Shown here piece by piece: positions 54,850 through 64,000 of a stretch of DNA of 64,000 nucleotides. This DNA comes from Ilex aquifolium. Its lineage: Eukaryota > Streptophyta > Magnoliopsida > Aquifoliales > Aquifoliaceae. The stretch lies in NCBI GenBank assembly GCA_951799425.1, contig OX637391.1, positions 24,166,551 through 24,230,550 of the forward strand, in the 5' to 3' direction. The notes beneath the pieces are model-generated. The model worked only from the letters and a program-made list of their open reading frames with translations, was not told the origin of the DNA and did not search any database. A program made the translations under genes and the position numbers. Each line of letters starts with the position of its first letter. Within the stretch, counting starts at the first letter, position 1.

Positions 54850-55740
54850 TCAACATGTGATTGAATTGTCTGAGGCTACCAAAAAGAGTTGTGAGCAACT
54901 CAAGGCGGTCACCACCCTTAGGAGTGGCAAGCAAATAGATAAAACCATTTTGCCTAAAGTCTCACCCAAATCCACATTGGAAAATGAAAAAGAGACTAAG
55001 GGTAGCTCCGAGGAGGGTGAAACACTTGAAAAATAAAAGATTGTTGATTTGAATGTGCACAATTGTCTTATCCCGGCCCCGTTTTCCCAACGTTTGAAGT
55101 CACCAGCTAAAGTTACTAACTATTCGGATATTATTGAAATGTTTAAGTAGGTGAAGATAAACATTCCTCTTCTTGATGCCATCAAGCAAATACCTTCATG
55201 TGCAAAGATATTGAAAGATTTATGCACCGTGAAGAGAAAATTGAATATGCATAAGAAGGCATTCCTCATCGAACAAGTGAGTTCCATTTTGAGGACCAAC
55301 ACAACACCTAAGTTCAAGGATTCTAGCTGCCCGACCATTGCCATAACCATTGGGAATTGTCATGTGGAGCAAGTGCTACTAGACTTGGGAGTAAGTGTCA
55401 ACCTCCTACCCTTTTCAGTGTATAAAAAATTGTAACTTGAGGAGTTGAAGCTAACCCCAATTACTCTTCAATTGGCAGACCGAAGCATGAGAACACCAAG
55501 GGGAGTAGTTGAGGGTGTTTTAGTCAAAGTGGACAAATTTTATTTTTTCGTTGGCTTTATTGTACTTGACACTCACCTCGTTGCTAACCCTAGTTCACAG
55601 ATTCCTGTTATATTAGGTAGGCCTTTCCTTGCTACTTCCAATGTTGTGATAAATTACAGGAATAGTCTAATGAAGCTTGTCTTTTGGAAACATGGCGATG
55701 GATCTCAATGTGTTCAATCTTTGCAAGCAACCAGGAGATG
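54850..55740 (+). pseudogene. pro: Linker and protease, first pol of chimera (fossil)
   Basis: Contains KKSCEQLKAVTTLRSGKQ and the protease core order (LLDLG block, ITLQLADRSMRTPRG, IPVILGRPFLATSNVVI). It is broken, with several breaks. Confidence 0.8.
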
Positions 55741-57420
55741 ATGAGGAAATTCATGAAGTCAATCGGATTGACACTTTGGTGGAGGATCACATGGAGCTAC
55801 TTTGCAATTCCAAGTTGGAGGAGGAAAAATTTATTGAAGATCAGGAGCAGAAAAGTGTGCAAGGGGTGGGGAATTGGACTCCAACATTTGAAAAACTTTC
55901 ACCACAAGAGAAGAAGATTTTTCCATCAACTGTGCAAACACCTATCTTGGAGTTGAAGCCATTGTCATCTACACTCAAGTATGCATTTTTAGGGGAGCAC
56001 AAGACATTCTCAATGGTGATAAGCTCTTCTTTAGAGTCAAGGCAAGAAGAGGAGTTGTTGCAAGTTTTGAGGAGGTATAAAGGAGCCAGCGGTCGGACCA
56101 TAGCCGACATCAAAGGAATTAGCCCCCTCATTTGCACCCACAAAATCTATTTAGAAGAAGACTTCAAGCCATCCCAACAACCACAACGAAGGCTAAATCC
56201 TATCATGAAGGATGTGGTGAGAGAAAAAGTGCTCAAGCTACTAGACATGGGCATTATTTTTGCAATTGCCGACAGTAAATGGGTTAGTCCCACGCAAATA
56301 GTACCAAAGAAGTCGGGAGTCACTGTAGTTGCAAATGAGTTGATTCCAACAAGGGTGGTCACCGGTTAGAGAGTTTGCATCGATTATCGAAAACTTAACT
56401 CATGCACAAGAAAGGATCACTTTCCCTTGCCATTTCTCGATCAAGTGTTAGCGAGGGTAACTGGGCATCCTTTTTATTGCTTCTTGGATGGCTATTCCGG
56501 CTAAAATCAAATAGAGATTGCCTTGGAAGATCAAGAGAATACCACATTCACGTGCCCTTTCGACACTTATGCCTATCGCCAAATGCCATTAGGTTTGTGC
56601 AATGCCCCTGGAATTTTCAAAGATGTATGATGGGGATTTTCAGTGACATGGTGGAGAAGATTGTGGAGGTGTTCATGGATGACTTTTCAGTGTTTGGGGA
56701 CTCATTTGAAGGTTGTTTGGAAAATTTGGAGAGAGTTCCAGAGAAATGTGAAGAGAAGAATTTGGTGTTAAATTGGGAGAAGTGTTATTTCATGGTAAGA
56801 CAAGGGATTGTGCTTGGACACATTGTGTCTGCAAAGGGGATTGAAGTAGACAAATCCAAGGTGGAAACAATTTCAAACCTATCCACTCCAAAGGTCGTCA
56901 AAGATATCAGGTCATTTCTTGGCCATACTGGTTTTTACCGTCTATTTATTAAGGATTTTAGTGCATTGGCAAGACCCTTGATCAATTTGCTAGCAAAGGA
57001 TGTTCCCTTTGTGTGGTCGAGTGATTGTGAGGCATCTTTCAAAAAACTCAAAAGTATGCTCACTTCACCTTCAATCATACGACCACCCAAGTGAGAACTA
57101 CCATTTGAGCTCGTGTATGGCGCGAGCGATTGCGCAGTGCTAGGTCAAAGGGAAGACAAAAGGCCATATGTAATATACTATGACAACAAAACTCTAAATG
57201 AAGCACAAATGAATTACACTACCACTGAAAAAGATTTGCTAGCCATAGTATTTGCAATGGACAAATTTAGGTCATACATAATTGGTTCTCCTATTATAGT
57301 TTACACTGATCACTCTACTTAAATGTATTTTTTGTCAAAGTAGGACGCTAAACCGAGACTCATTAGGTGGATCCTCCTCCTTCAAGAATTCAACTTGATC
57401 ATCAAGGACAAGAAAGGAGT
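55741..57420 (+). pseudogene. pol: RT and RNase H, first pol of chimera (fossil)
   Basis: Shows [80 protein letters not shown] and NYTTTEKDLLAIVFAMDKF in order. It is broken, with many breaks. Confidence 0.82.
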
Positions 57421-58080
57421 CGAGAATGTGGTGGCGGACCATTTGTCACAGCTTGTCATCCAAGACGCCGAAGAGCACATCCCTATCCCTGATTTCTTTC
57501 CCGATGAGCATTTATTTTCTATTCATTCAATTTGTCCGTGGTACGATGATATTTGCAATTTTCTTGCCACATGACAAATACCACGTAATTGGACCTTGGA
57601 AGATAAATGAAGATTCATGGCGAATGTGAAGTACTTCTACTTCGACAACCCGTACTTATTCAAATATTGCCCCGATCAAGTCATGAGGAGATGTGTACCA
57701 GAAAATGAACAACATGATGTCCTTTCCTTCTGCCATTCTGAGGTGTGTGGTGGGCATTTCTCTTCCAAGAAAACTTCAGCTAATGTTTTTCAAAGTGGTT
57801 TTTATTGACCTTCATTGATTAAAGACTGTGTTTCATTTTGCAAACAATGTGATAGGTGTCAAAGTTTGGGAAGTGTGACCCATAGAAACATGATGCCCCT
57901 ATCCCCCGTGCTTGTCATTGAAATATTCGATTGTTGGAGTATCGATTTCATAGGTCCATTCCCTATATCCTTTGGCTACCTTTATATCCTATTGATAGTG
58001 GACTACGTGTCCAAGTGGGTAGAGGCAATCCCAACCAAGACCAATGACCAAGTTTTAAAAAAAATATATATTTTTTCAAG
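57421..58080 (+). pseudogene. pol: Integrase, first part, of chimera (fossil)
   Basis: Shows the zinc-binding region (CHSEVCGGHFSSKKTSA; CKQCDRCQ) and the start of the catalytic core ([29 protein letters not shown]). The core does not continue; at about 58080 the sequence passes into a protease-upstream region. Confidence 0.8.
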
Positions 58081-58988
58081 CAGGTTAAGATCAACATCCC
58101 GCTCCTCAATGCTATCAAGCAAATCCCTTCATGTGCCAAGATCTTGAATGATTTGTGTACTGTGAAGAGGAAGTTGAATGTTCACAAGAAGACATTCCTC
58201 ACCGAGCAAGTGAGCTCAATCTAGAGGACCAACACCCCACCAAAGTTCAAAGACCCGGGCTGCCCAACCATTGCCATCACAATAGGAAATTGTCGGGTGG
58301 AACAAGCACTTCTTGACTTGGGGGCAAGTGTCAATCTTCTACCCTATTCGGTGTACCAACAATTTTGACTTGAAGATTTGAAGCCAACTTCAATCACTCT
58401 TCAATTGGCGGATCGAAGCGTTAGAACACCAAGGGGAGTAGTTGAGGATGTCTTAGTTCAAGTTGATAATTTCTATTTCCCTATCGATTTTAATGTACTT
58501 GATACTCATCCAATTGCTAACCCTAGCTCACAAATTCCTGTCATACTAGGTAGACCTTTTCTTGCTACATCTAATGTCGTGATTAATTGCAGGAACGGTC
58601 TAATGAAGCTTGCATTTGGGAATATGACAATGGACCTCAATGTATTCAATTTGTGCAAACAACCGGGGGACGATGAGGAAGTGCATGAATTCAATAGGAT
58701 TGATACCTTGGTGCCGAATCACTTGGAGCTATTGAGAACTTTGAAGTTGGGGGAGGAGGAGATTGTTGATCAAGAGGAGCCGAAAAGTTTAAAAGGGGCA
58801 GAAAAATGGACCCCTACATTTGAGAAACTTCCACATCAAGAGAAGAAAATTTTTCCATCCACTGTACAAACTCCAAACTTGGAGTTGAAGCCTTTGCCAT
58901 CAACCCTCAAATATTCATTCTTGGGGGAGCACAATACCTTTTCGATGTTCATAAGTGCTTCATTGAGCCAAATCAAGAAGAGGATCTA
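58081..58988 (+). pseudogene. pro: Protease region, second pol of chimera (fossil)
   Basis: Begins in the gag-pol linker (matching about 17222 onward of A1) and runs through the protease core (ADRSVRTPRGVVEDVLV, IPVILGRPFLATSNVVI) to TPTFEKLPHQEKKIFPS. It matches A1 more closely than the first pol does. It is broken, with a few breaks. Confidence 0.82.
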
Positions 58989-60480
58989 TTGAAAGTGTTG
59001 AGGAGACACAAGGGAGCAATTGGTTGGAAGATTACCAATATCAAGGGGATAAGCCCCCTCATTTACACACACCGCATCTATCTGGAAGAAGACTCCGAGC
59101 CGTCCCGACAACTACAAAGAAGGTTGAATCCGATCATGAAGGATGTGGTGAGGGATGAGGTACTCAAACAACTTGATGTGGGCATCATCTTTCCGATTGC
59201 TGATAGTAAATGGGTCAATCCCACTCAAGTGGTGCCAAAGAAATCGGGGGTCACCGTGGTTGCAAATGAGGACAATGAGTTGATTCCGAAGAGAGTAGTC
59301 ACCGGATGGAGAGTGTGTATCGACAATCAGAAACTCAACTCTTGCACAAGAAATGATCATTTCCCTTTGCTATTCCTCGACCAAGTATTGGAGAGAGTAG
59401 TCAGACACTTGTTCTATTATTTCTTAGATGGCTACTCCGGCTACAATCAAATTGAGATCGCTTTGGAAGACCAAGAGAAGACTACATTCACGTGTCCCTT
59501 CAGCACCTTCGCTTATCGCCAAATGCCATTCGGGTTGTGCAATGCTCTAGGGACGTTTCAAAGATGTGTGATGAGAATCTTCAGTGACATGGTGGAGAAA
59601 ATTGTGGAAGTCTTCATGGATGAATTTTTCGTATTTGGGGATTCATTTAAGGGTTGTTTGGAGAACTTAGAGAAAGTACTTGAGAGATGTGAGGAGAAGA
59701 ACTTGGTCCTCAACTGGGAGAAGTGCCACTTCATGGTGACACAAGGGATAGTGCTCGGGCACATCATTTCTGCAAAGGGGATCGAAGTTGACAAATCCAA
59801 GGTTGATGCAATTTCCAACCTCCCCACACTGAAAGTCGTCAAAGATATCAGGTCGTTTCTTGGCCATGCCGGCTTCTATCGTCGTTTTATAAAAGATTTT
59901 AGTGCATTGGCTAGGCCCTTGACCAATTTACTTTCCAAAGATGTCCCATTTGTGTGGTCGGATGGTTGTGAGGCGTCATTTAAAAAATTGAAAAGCATGC
60001 TCACTACACCTCCAATTATGCGACCCTCCAAGTGGGACTTACCATTTGAGCTCATGTGCGACGCGAGTGATTACGCGGTCGGCGTTGTGCTTGGTCAAAG
60101 AGAAGACAAGAGACCTTATGTAATATACTACGCTAGTAAGACTCTAAATGAGGCACAAATGAATTACACTACCACTGAAAAAGAGTTGATAGCCGTAGTA
60201 TTTACTTTGGATAAATTTCCGTCTTACATCATTGGGTCACCTATAGTAATCTATACCGATCACTCTACTTTGAAGTATCTTTTGTCTAAGCATGATGCAA
60301 AACCGAGACTCATCAGGTGGATCCTCCTACTCCAAGAGTTCAACTTGACAATCAAAGACAAAAAGGGAGTGGAGAACGTGGTGGCGTACCATTTATCTCG
60401 ACTAGTGGTTCAAGATGCCGATGAGCATATTCCTATCCCAGACTCTTTTCCTGACGAGCATTTATTTTCCATTCATTATG
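58989..60480 (+). pseudogene. pol: RT and RNase H, second pol of chimera
   Basis: The longest pol frame in the window, open for 558 codons from here into the integrase. The order is RRLNPIMKDVVRDEVLKQLD, VTGWRVCID, YFLDGYSGYNQIEIA, the polymerase active-site region near residue 210, [57 protein letters not shown] and IYTDHSTLKYLLS. It looks nearly whole in reading frame; whether it is functional cannot be judged here. Confidence 0.85.
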
Positions 60481-61712
60481 TTTGTCCTTGGTTTGCTGAC
60501 ATATGCAATTATCTTGCTATAGGACAAATACTACCGCACTGGAGCCCGGAGGATAGACGGAGATTTATGGCGGATGTGAAGTACTTTTACTTCGACAAAC
60601 CGTATTTGTTCAAATACTGCCCTGACCAACTCATGAGGAGATACGTACCTGAGAATGAACAATAGGACATCCTTGCATTCTGCCATTCCAAAGCGTCCGG
60701 TGGACACTTCTCTTCCAAAAAGACTTCGGCTAAGGTTTTACAATCAGGTTTTTATTGGCCTTCATTAATCAAAGAATGTGTTTCCTTTTGTAAATAATGT
60801 GATAGGTGCCAACGTTTGGGTAGTGTGACCCGGAGGAACATGATGCCCCTCTCCCCTGTACTTGTAATCGAGATATTTGACTGTTGGGGCATCGACTTTA
60901 TGGGTCCATTCCCCATGTCTTTTGGCTACCTCTATATATTACTGGCAGTGGACTACGTGTCCAAGTGGGTGGAGGCTATCCCAACCAAGACCAATGACCA
61001 CCGGGTCTTGGTCAAGTTTTTGAAAGAAAACATCTTTTCGAGGTTCGGGATGCCTCGTGCAATGATAAGTGACAGTGGTTCTCATTTATGTAATAAGCCA
61101 TTTGCATCTTTAATGCATAAGTATGCTGTCACACACAAGGTGTCCACCGCTTATCACTCACAAACCAATGGCCAAGCTGAGTTGGCCAATAGGGAAATCA
61201 AGAACATCCTAGAGAAAACGGTGAACCCTAATTGGAAGGATTGGTCACTTAGGTTGACCGATACCCTATGGGCCTACCGCACTACTTACAAGACCATTCT
61301 AGGCATGTCACCCTATAGGCTAGTCTATGGGAAGACTTGCCATTTGCCGGTTGAAATGGAGCACAAGGCTTATTGGGCCATCAAGACCTTGAACTTCAAC
61401 TTGGGAACGACCAGAGAGAATAGGAAGTTGGAGATGAATGAATTAGAGGAGATCCGAAGGGATGCGTATGAGAGCTCAAAAATTTCAAAAGAGAGGGCTA
61501 AGATTTTTCATGACAAACTCATTTTAAGAAAGACATTTGAGCCCGGACAGAAAGTGCTCTTGTACAATTATCGACTCTCTATCTTTCAAGGAAAACTCCG
61601 ATCCCGTTGGGATGTCCCTTATCTTGTCAAGGTGGCCTACCCCAATGGAGCCATGAAAATCACGAACCCCGAGGATGGTAAAACATTCAATTGTCAATGG
61701 CCAGAAACTTAA
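60481..61712 (+). pseudogene. pol: Integrase, second pol of chimera (fossil)
   Basis: Zinc-binding region near 60655-60815, catalytic core ([47 protein letters not shown]) and basic C-terminus ([20 protein letters not shown]). No chromodomain. It is broken, with about two or three breaks; the core and C-terminus share one open frame of 298 codons (60816-61712). Confidence 0.83.
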
Positions 61713-63351
61713 GCCATTCTTCGAGGGTTTTGAGGGTCAAATGGTGGAGGAAGAGTTAGTGGATCCGGTTTACCCGGACCTTTTGGAGGGTTAATTGTTC
61801 ATATAGTTGTTAGTGTATAGTCGCTTTATTTTATCATTTAATTTCCAAGTTATTTTGTTCACTTACTTTATCTTTGCATATAGTGTTTTCTTTCAATGTG
61901 CATATTACGGTGTTTTTGTCAAAAGCTCCACGTGAGTTGTTCTCTAATCCTACTTATCTTTTAAAGTCCTTCATTGCATATCATATCTTTTTTGTTGCAT
62001 TGAGGACAATGCATGAATCAAGTTGAGGGTGAGGTGTACCATTTATATGATACACTAATTTTTTGTGAAATTTTTTGTTGATGATACCAATTTTTGTGGT
62101 GAAATTCACCTTTCACATGTTCTACAGATTTTTGTTTAAGAATAGTTGAGATATATGTCAAAATTTTGAAAATTATTGTGAAAAATATCTGAATTTTGAA
62201 CCATATTTCATTATTCAAAGTATTGTGGGCTTTTTGATATGATTGATCGTTGCGTTGAACTTTGGATACATGAGAGCATCATAGAAGTTTTTCCTTTTGC
62301 TAAGAGTATCACATATATATTTACTTTTGAAGTCACCCATAAGTACACCTTGAATGTGTAATTTCGACAATTTACGGATTGAGTTCACATTTTAGAGCTT
62401 GACATGAATAGTGGAGATGAATAAGTACCCAAGAGAGCTTTAGTGTCAATCCTTGCTGGAGGGAACTTGCATTTACTCAAGGAACAATTCTTTAAACTTT
62501 AAATTTGTTCCATAATCTAATTATGCTTGTTTTGGTTAGAGTGCATTTGTGTAGTTGATTGACTTGTCTTGAAATGCATAATGCTCCCCCATGTTTATCT
62601 AGAAATGATCTTAGGCCATTTTTGAATGCTTTGAGCCTTAGCCATTTTTTATTGTGAAATTCTATAACTAGTGTCATGTTTGAGCCTTGTTGAAAATTTG
62701 TTTCCATGCCACACATTTAACCAAGCTGGTGCAAAATGATAAAAATTTACTACACCTTGGTTGTTCCGAGAACTGACCATGATTGATCATAAAAAGGAAG
62801 AAAATGTGGTGAGGAAACCCAAAAAAGGATTGAATGGCATTGAATGAAAAAAGGACAGAAAAAATCTGAGAAAAGGAGAAAAAGGGGTGGAAGAAGAAAA
62901 AGAAAGATAAAAAGAAAAGGAAAATGTTAAGGAAAAGGAGGGAAAAGAAACAAAGAGTGAGGTGAAGGTGATAAGCTAAAAATTTCACAAAAAGGGGAAA
63001 TTGTTGACAATAAAGGTCATGCCTCGGAATAACCCTCTTTGTTATCCTCTATCATTCATTTCATTTGCCTCAATATCACCCCAAGGCCCCATTATAACCT
63101 TTGAAGTCCTAAATGATTTGGAGACAACAAGGGGATAGCATACTTTTAAAGAAAGAGAAATGTTGATTTTGCTATCTAATTCCCTAGCATTCCTTTCATG
63201 AGATTATGCCAAGGCTGTTTTATTCTTATGCATGTACTTCATTTTTGGATTATATGTGAGCATACTTTGTTTTGTGCACAAGATTCTATCTCACATATAC
63301 ACACAGAGAGCATGCCATGATAACCATAGTGTGATTCATTGTTGAGAGACC
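61713..63351 (+). other. 3' non-coding module of the chimera
   Basis: Follows A1 35253-36800 in order, including the hairpin TGCATTG-AGGA-CAATGCA (61996-62013) and a G-rich tract. It stops where the next LTR begins, at a point equivalent to about 36792 of A1, so ORF3 and the LTR of this subfamily are missing. Confidence 0.7.
61996..62029 (+). other. Internal hairpin and polypurine-like tract, chimera
   Basis: The hairpin is identical to 35456-35473 and 42229-42246. The purine tract downstream reads AGTTGAGGGTGAGG. Confidence 0.55.
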
Positions 63352-64000
63352 TGATTAGCACAAAACATTGCATATATTGTATGTTGTTATGCCTTTTTTA
63401 TACTTGCTTTTGTTGTGAATTTGGGGAGAAATGCGTTTAATCTGCTCTTTAATGGAATTTTGTGTAAATGTAGGTGAAAATATGTAAATGGCTTGAGTTA
63501 AGCCCCCATCGAAGTGTTTGAAATCAATGAAGATGAGGGGATAGCTTAAAGGAAGGATTGGAAAGTGAAGAAACTAGGAAAAAGGCAAATTTGATGAAAA
63601 CCTTCCAAAAGGTTTGGCCATAAACCTTCCGGAAGGTTTGCACTTGGTCTGCCTATTCACTGCCAAAACCTTCCGGAAGGTTTTGTTTACTAGAATGAAC
63701 CTTCTGGAAGGTTTGCATCGACCTTCCGGAAGATTTTGCTCACTGGAATGCTTTTTCAACTGATCCTGCACAAACCTTCCGGAAGGTTTGCATCGACCTT
63801 CCGGAAGGTTTTGCCCAGACAGCCTGCAACTCAAGCTCTGCCATTTGGGGGCCCACCTACACTTCTCTCCCACTTGTCCCCTAACATCTCTTACACATAT
63901 ACAAGCCTCCCATCACCTCATTCTGTACTTTGGAGGCTCAAGCATTGAAGAGGAGCAGAGAGAAGAGGCAAGTGAGGGGAGCTGCAAGCTAAGCTTGTCC
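63352..64000 (+). mobile_element. A2-subfamily LTR, cut by window end
   Basis: Starts TGATTAGCACAAAACATTGC. Spacing of its palindromes and flanking text matches the LTR remnant at 423-2063 more than A1. Only the first 649 bp are in the window, so it cannot be told whether a full element follows. Left flank is AGACC (63347-63351). Confidence 0.8.
63597..63812 (+). promoter_or_regulatory. CTTCCGGAAGG palindrome cluster, A2 LTR
   Basis: About seven copies, including a perfect pair near 63776-63810 joined by TTTGCATCGA (22-bp period). Position 246-460 in the LTR. Confidence 0.65.

Larger units (their letters stand above)
51490..63351 (+). mobile_element. Chimeric Athila element with two successive pol regions
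   Basis: Order: CTACCGGTAG-type LTR 51490-53123, tRNA-Asp-type primer site, gag, protease, RT/RNase H, start of integrase, a junction near 58080, then protease, RT/RNase H, integrase and 3' non-coding region of a second subfamily, ending where an A2 LTR begins at 63352. The second pol is closer to A1 than to the first pol. No 3' LTR, polypurine tract or ORF3 of its own is present before 63352. It is broken, with many breaks in the first pol and fewer in the second. Confidence 0.8.

Noticed and set aside
62674-62988. Phe-rich minus-strand frame resembling a membrane protein.
   Set aside because: It is the complement of the purine-rich 3' non-coding module; the hydrophobicity comes from the A/G-rich plus strand.

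Overview
This window is plant nuclear DNA, most likely from a eudicot with a repeat-rich genome. It is almost entirely transposable elements. I see no intact host gene, tRNA, rRNA or CRISPR array. The evidence is Athila-type Ty3/Gypsy gag and pol, a primer-binding site matching plant tRNA-Asp, the plant-specific 'putative plant transposon protein' ORF (Pfam PF20167/Transposase_32 by recall), a plant L1-type LINE RNase H domain, a foldback carrying plant snRNA-type promoter boxes, and AT-rich spacers.

Layout. 1-7133 holds LTR pieces: an LTR end (1-422) inserted in a CTTCCGGAAGG-type LTR (423-2063), then a 2.2-kb solo LTR (2356-4555) with perfect 5-bp target duplications, then degenerate sequence. 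7134-13513 is AT-rich spacer with two foldback MITE-like elements, a 283-bp palindrome, minisatellites, a solo LTR (11154-12577) and the 3' end of a LINE (12729-13513).

13514-48447 is one old Athila element (A1, + strand: gag, protease, RT/RNase H, integrase, ORF3) swollen by nested insertions: solo LTR 17895-19244 (duplication AGCCT), a gag+ORF3 Athila relative B on the minus strand at 19453-30634 (ATGA), solo LTR 30661-32456 (GGAGG), and a young gag-only Athila relative C at 38500-45869 (ATCTC). LTR differences counted by eye (A1 about 5 %, B about 1.7 %, C about 0.4 %) agree with the nesting order. 48475-51489 is a pile of LTR fragments plus an internally deleted chromovirus remnant. 51490-63351 is a chimera of two Athila subfamilies with two successive pol regions. 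Another CTTCCGGAAGG-type LTR starts at 63352 and runs off the window.

The most interesting signal is not a gene. Each Athila family carries clusters of its own perfect palindrome (CTTCCGGAAGG, CGTTCGAACG or CTACCGGTAG), often paired at 17-23 bp, about 180-550 bp into the LTR. In family B these sit upstream of a TATA box. The same family motif recurs in a second cluster inside the element. In B this lies directly upstream of a TATA box and of ORF3, which suggests a dedicated internal promoter. An unrelated LTR (2356-4555) carries the B palindrome in the same position relative to its own TATA box. A second recurrent structure is a CTAG-RGA-CTAG hairpin just upstream of the polypurine tract in A1, B and C.
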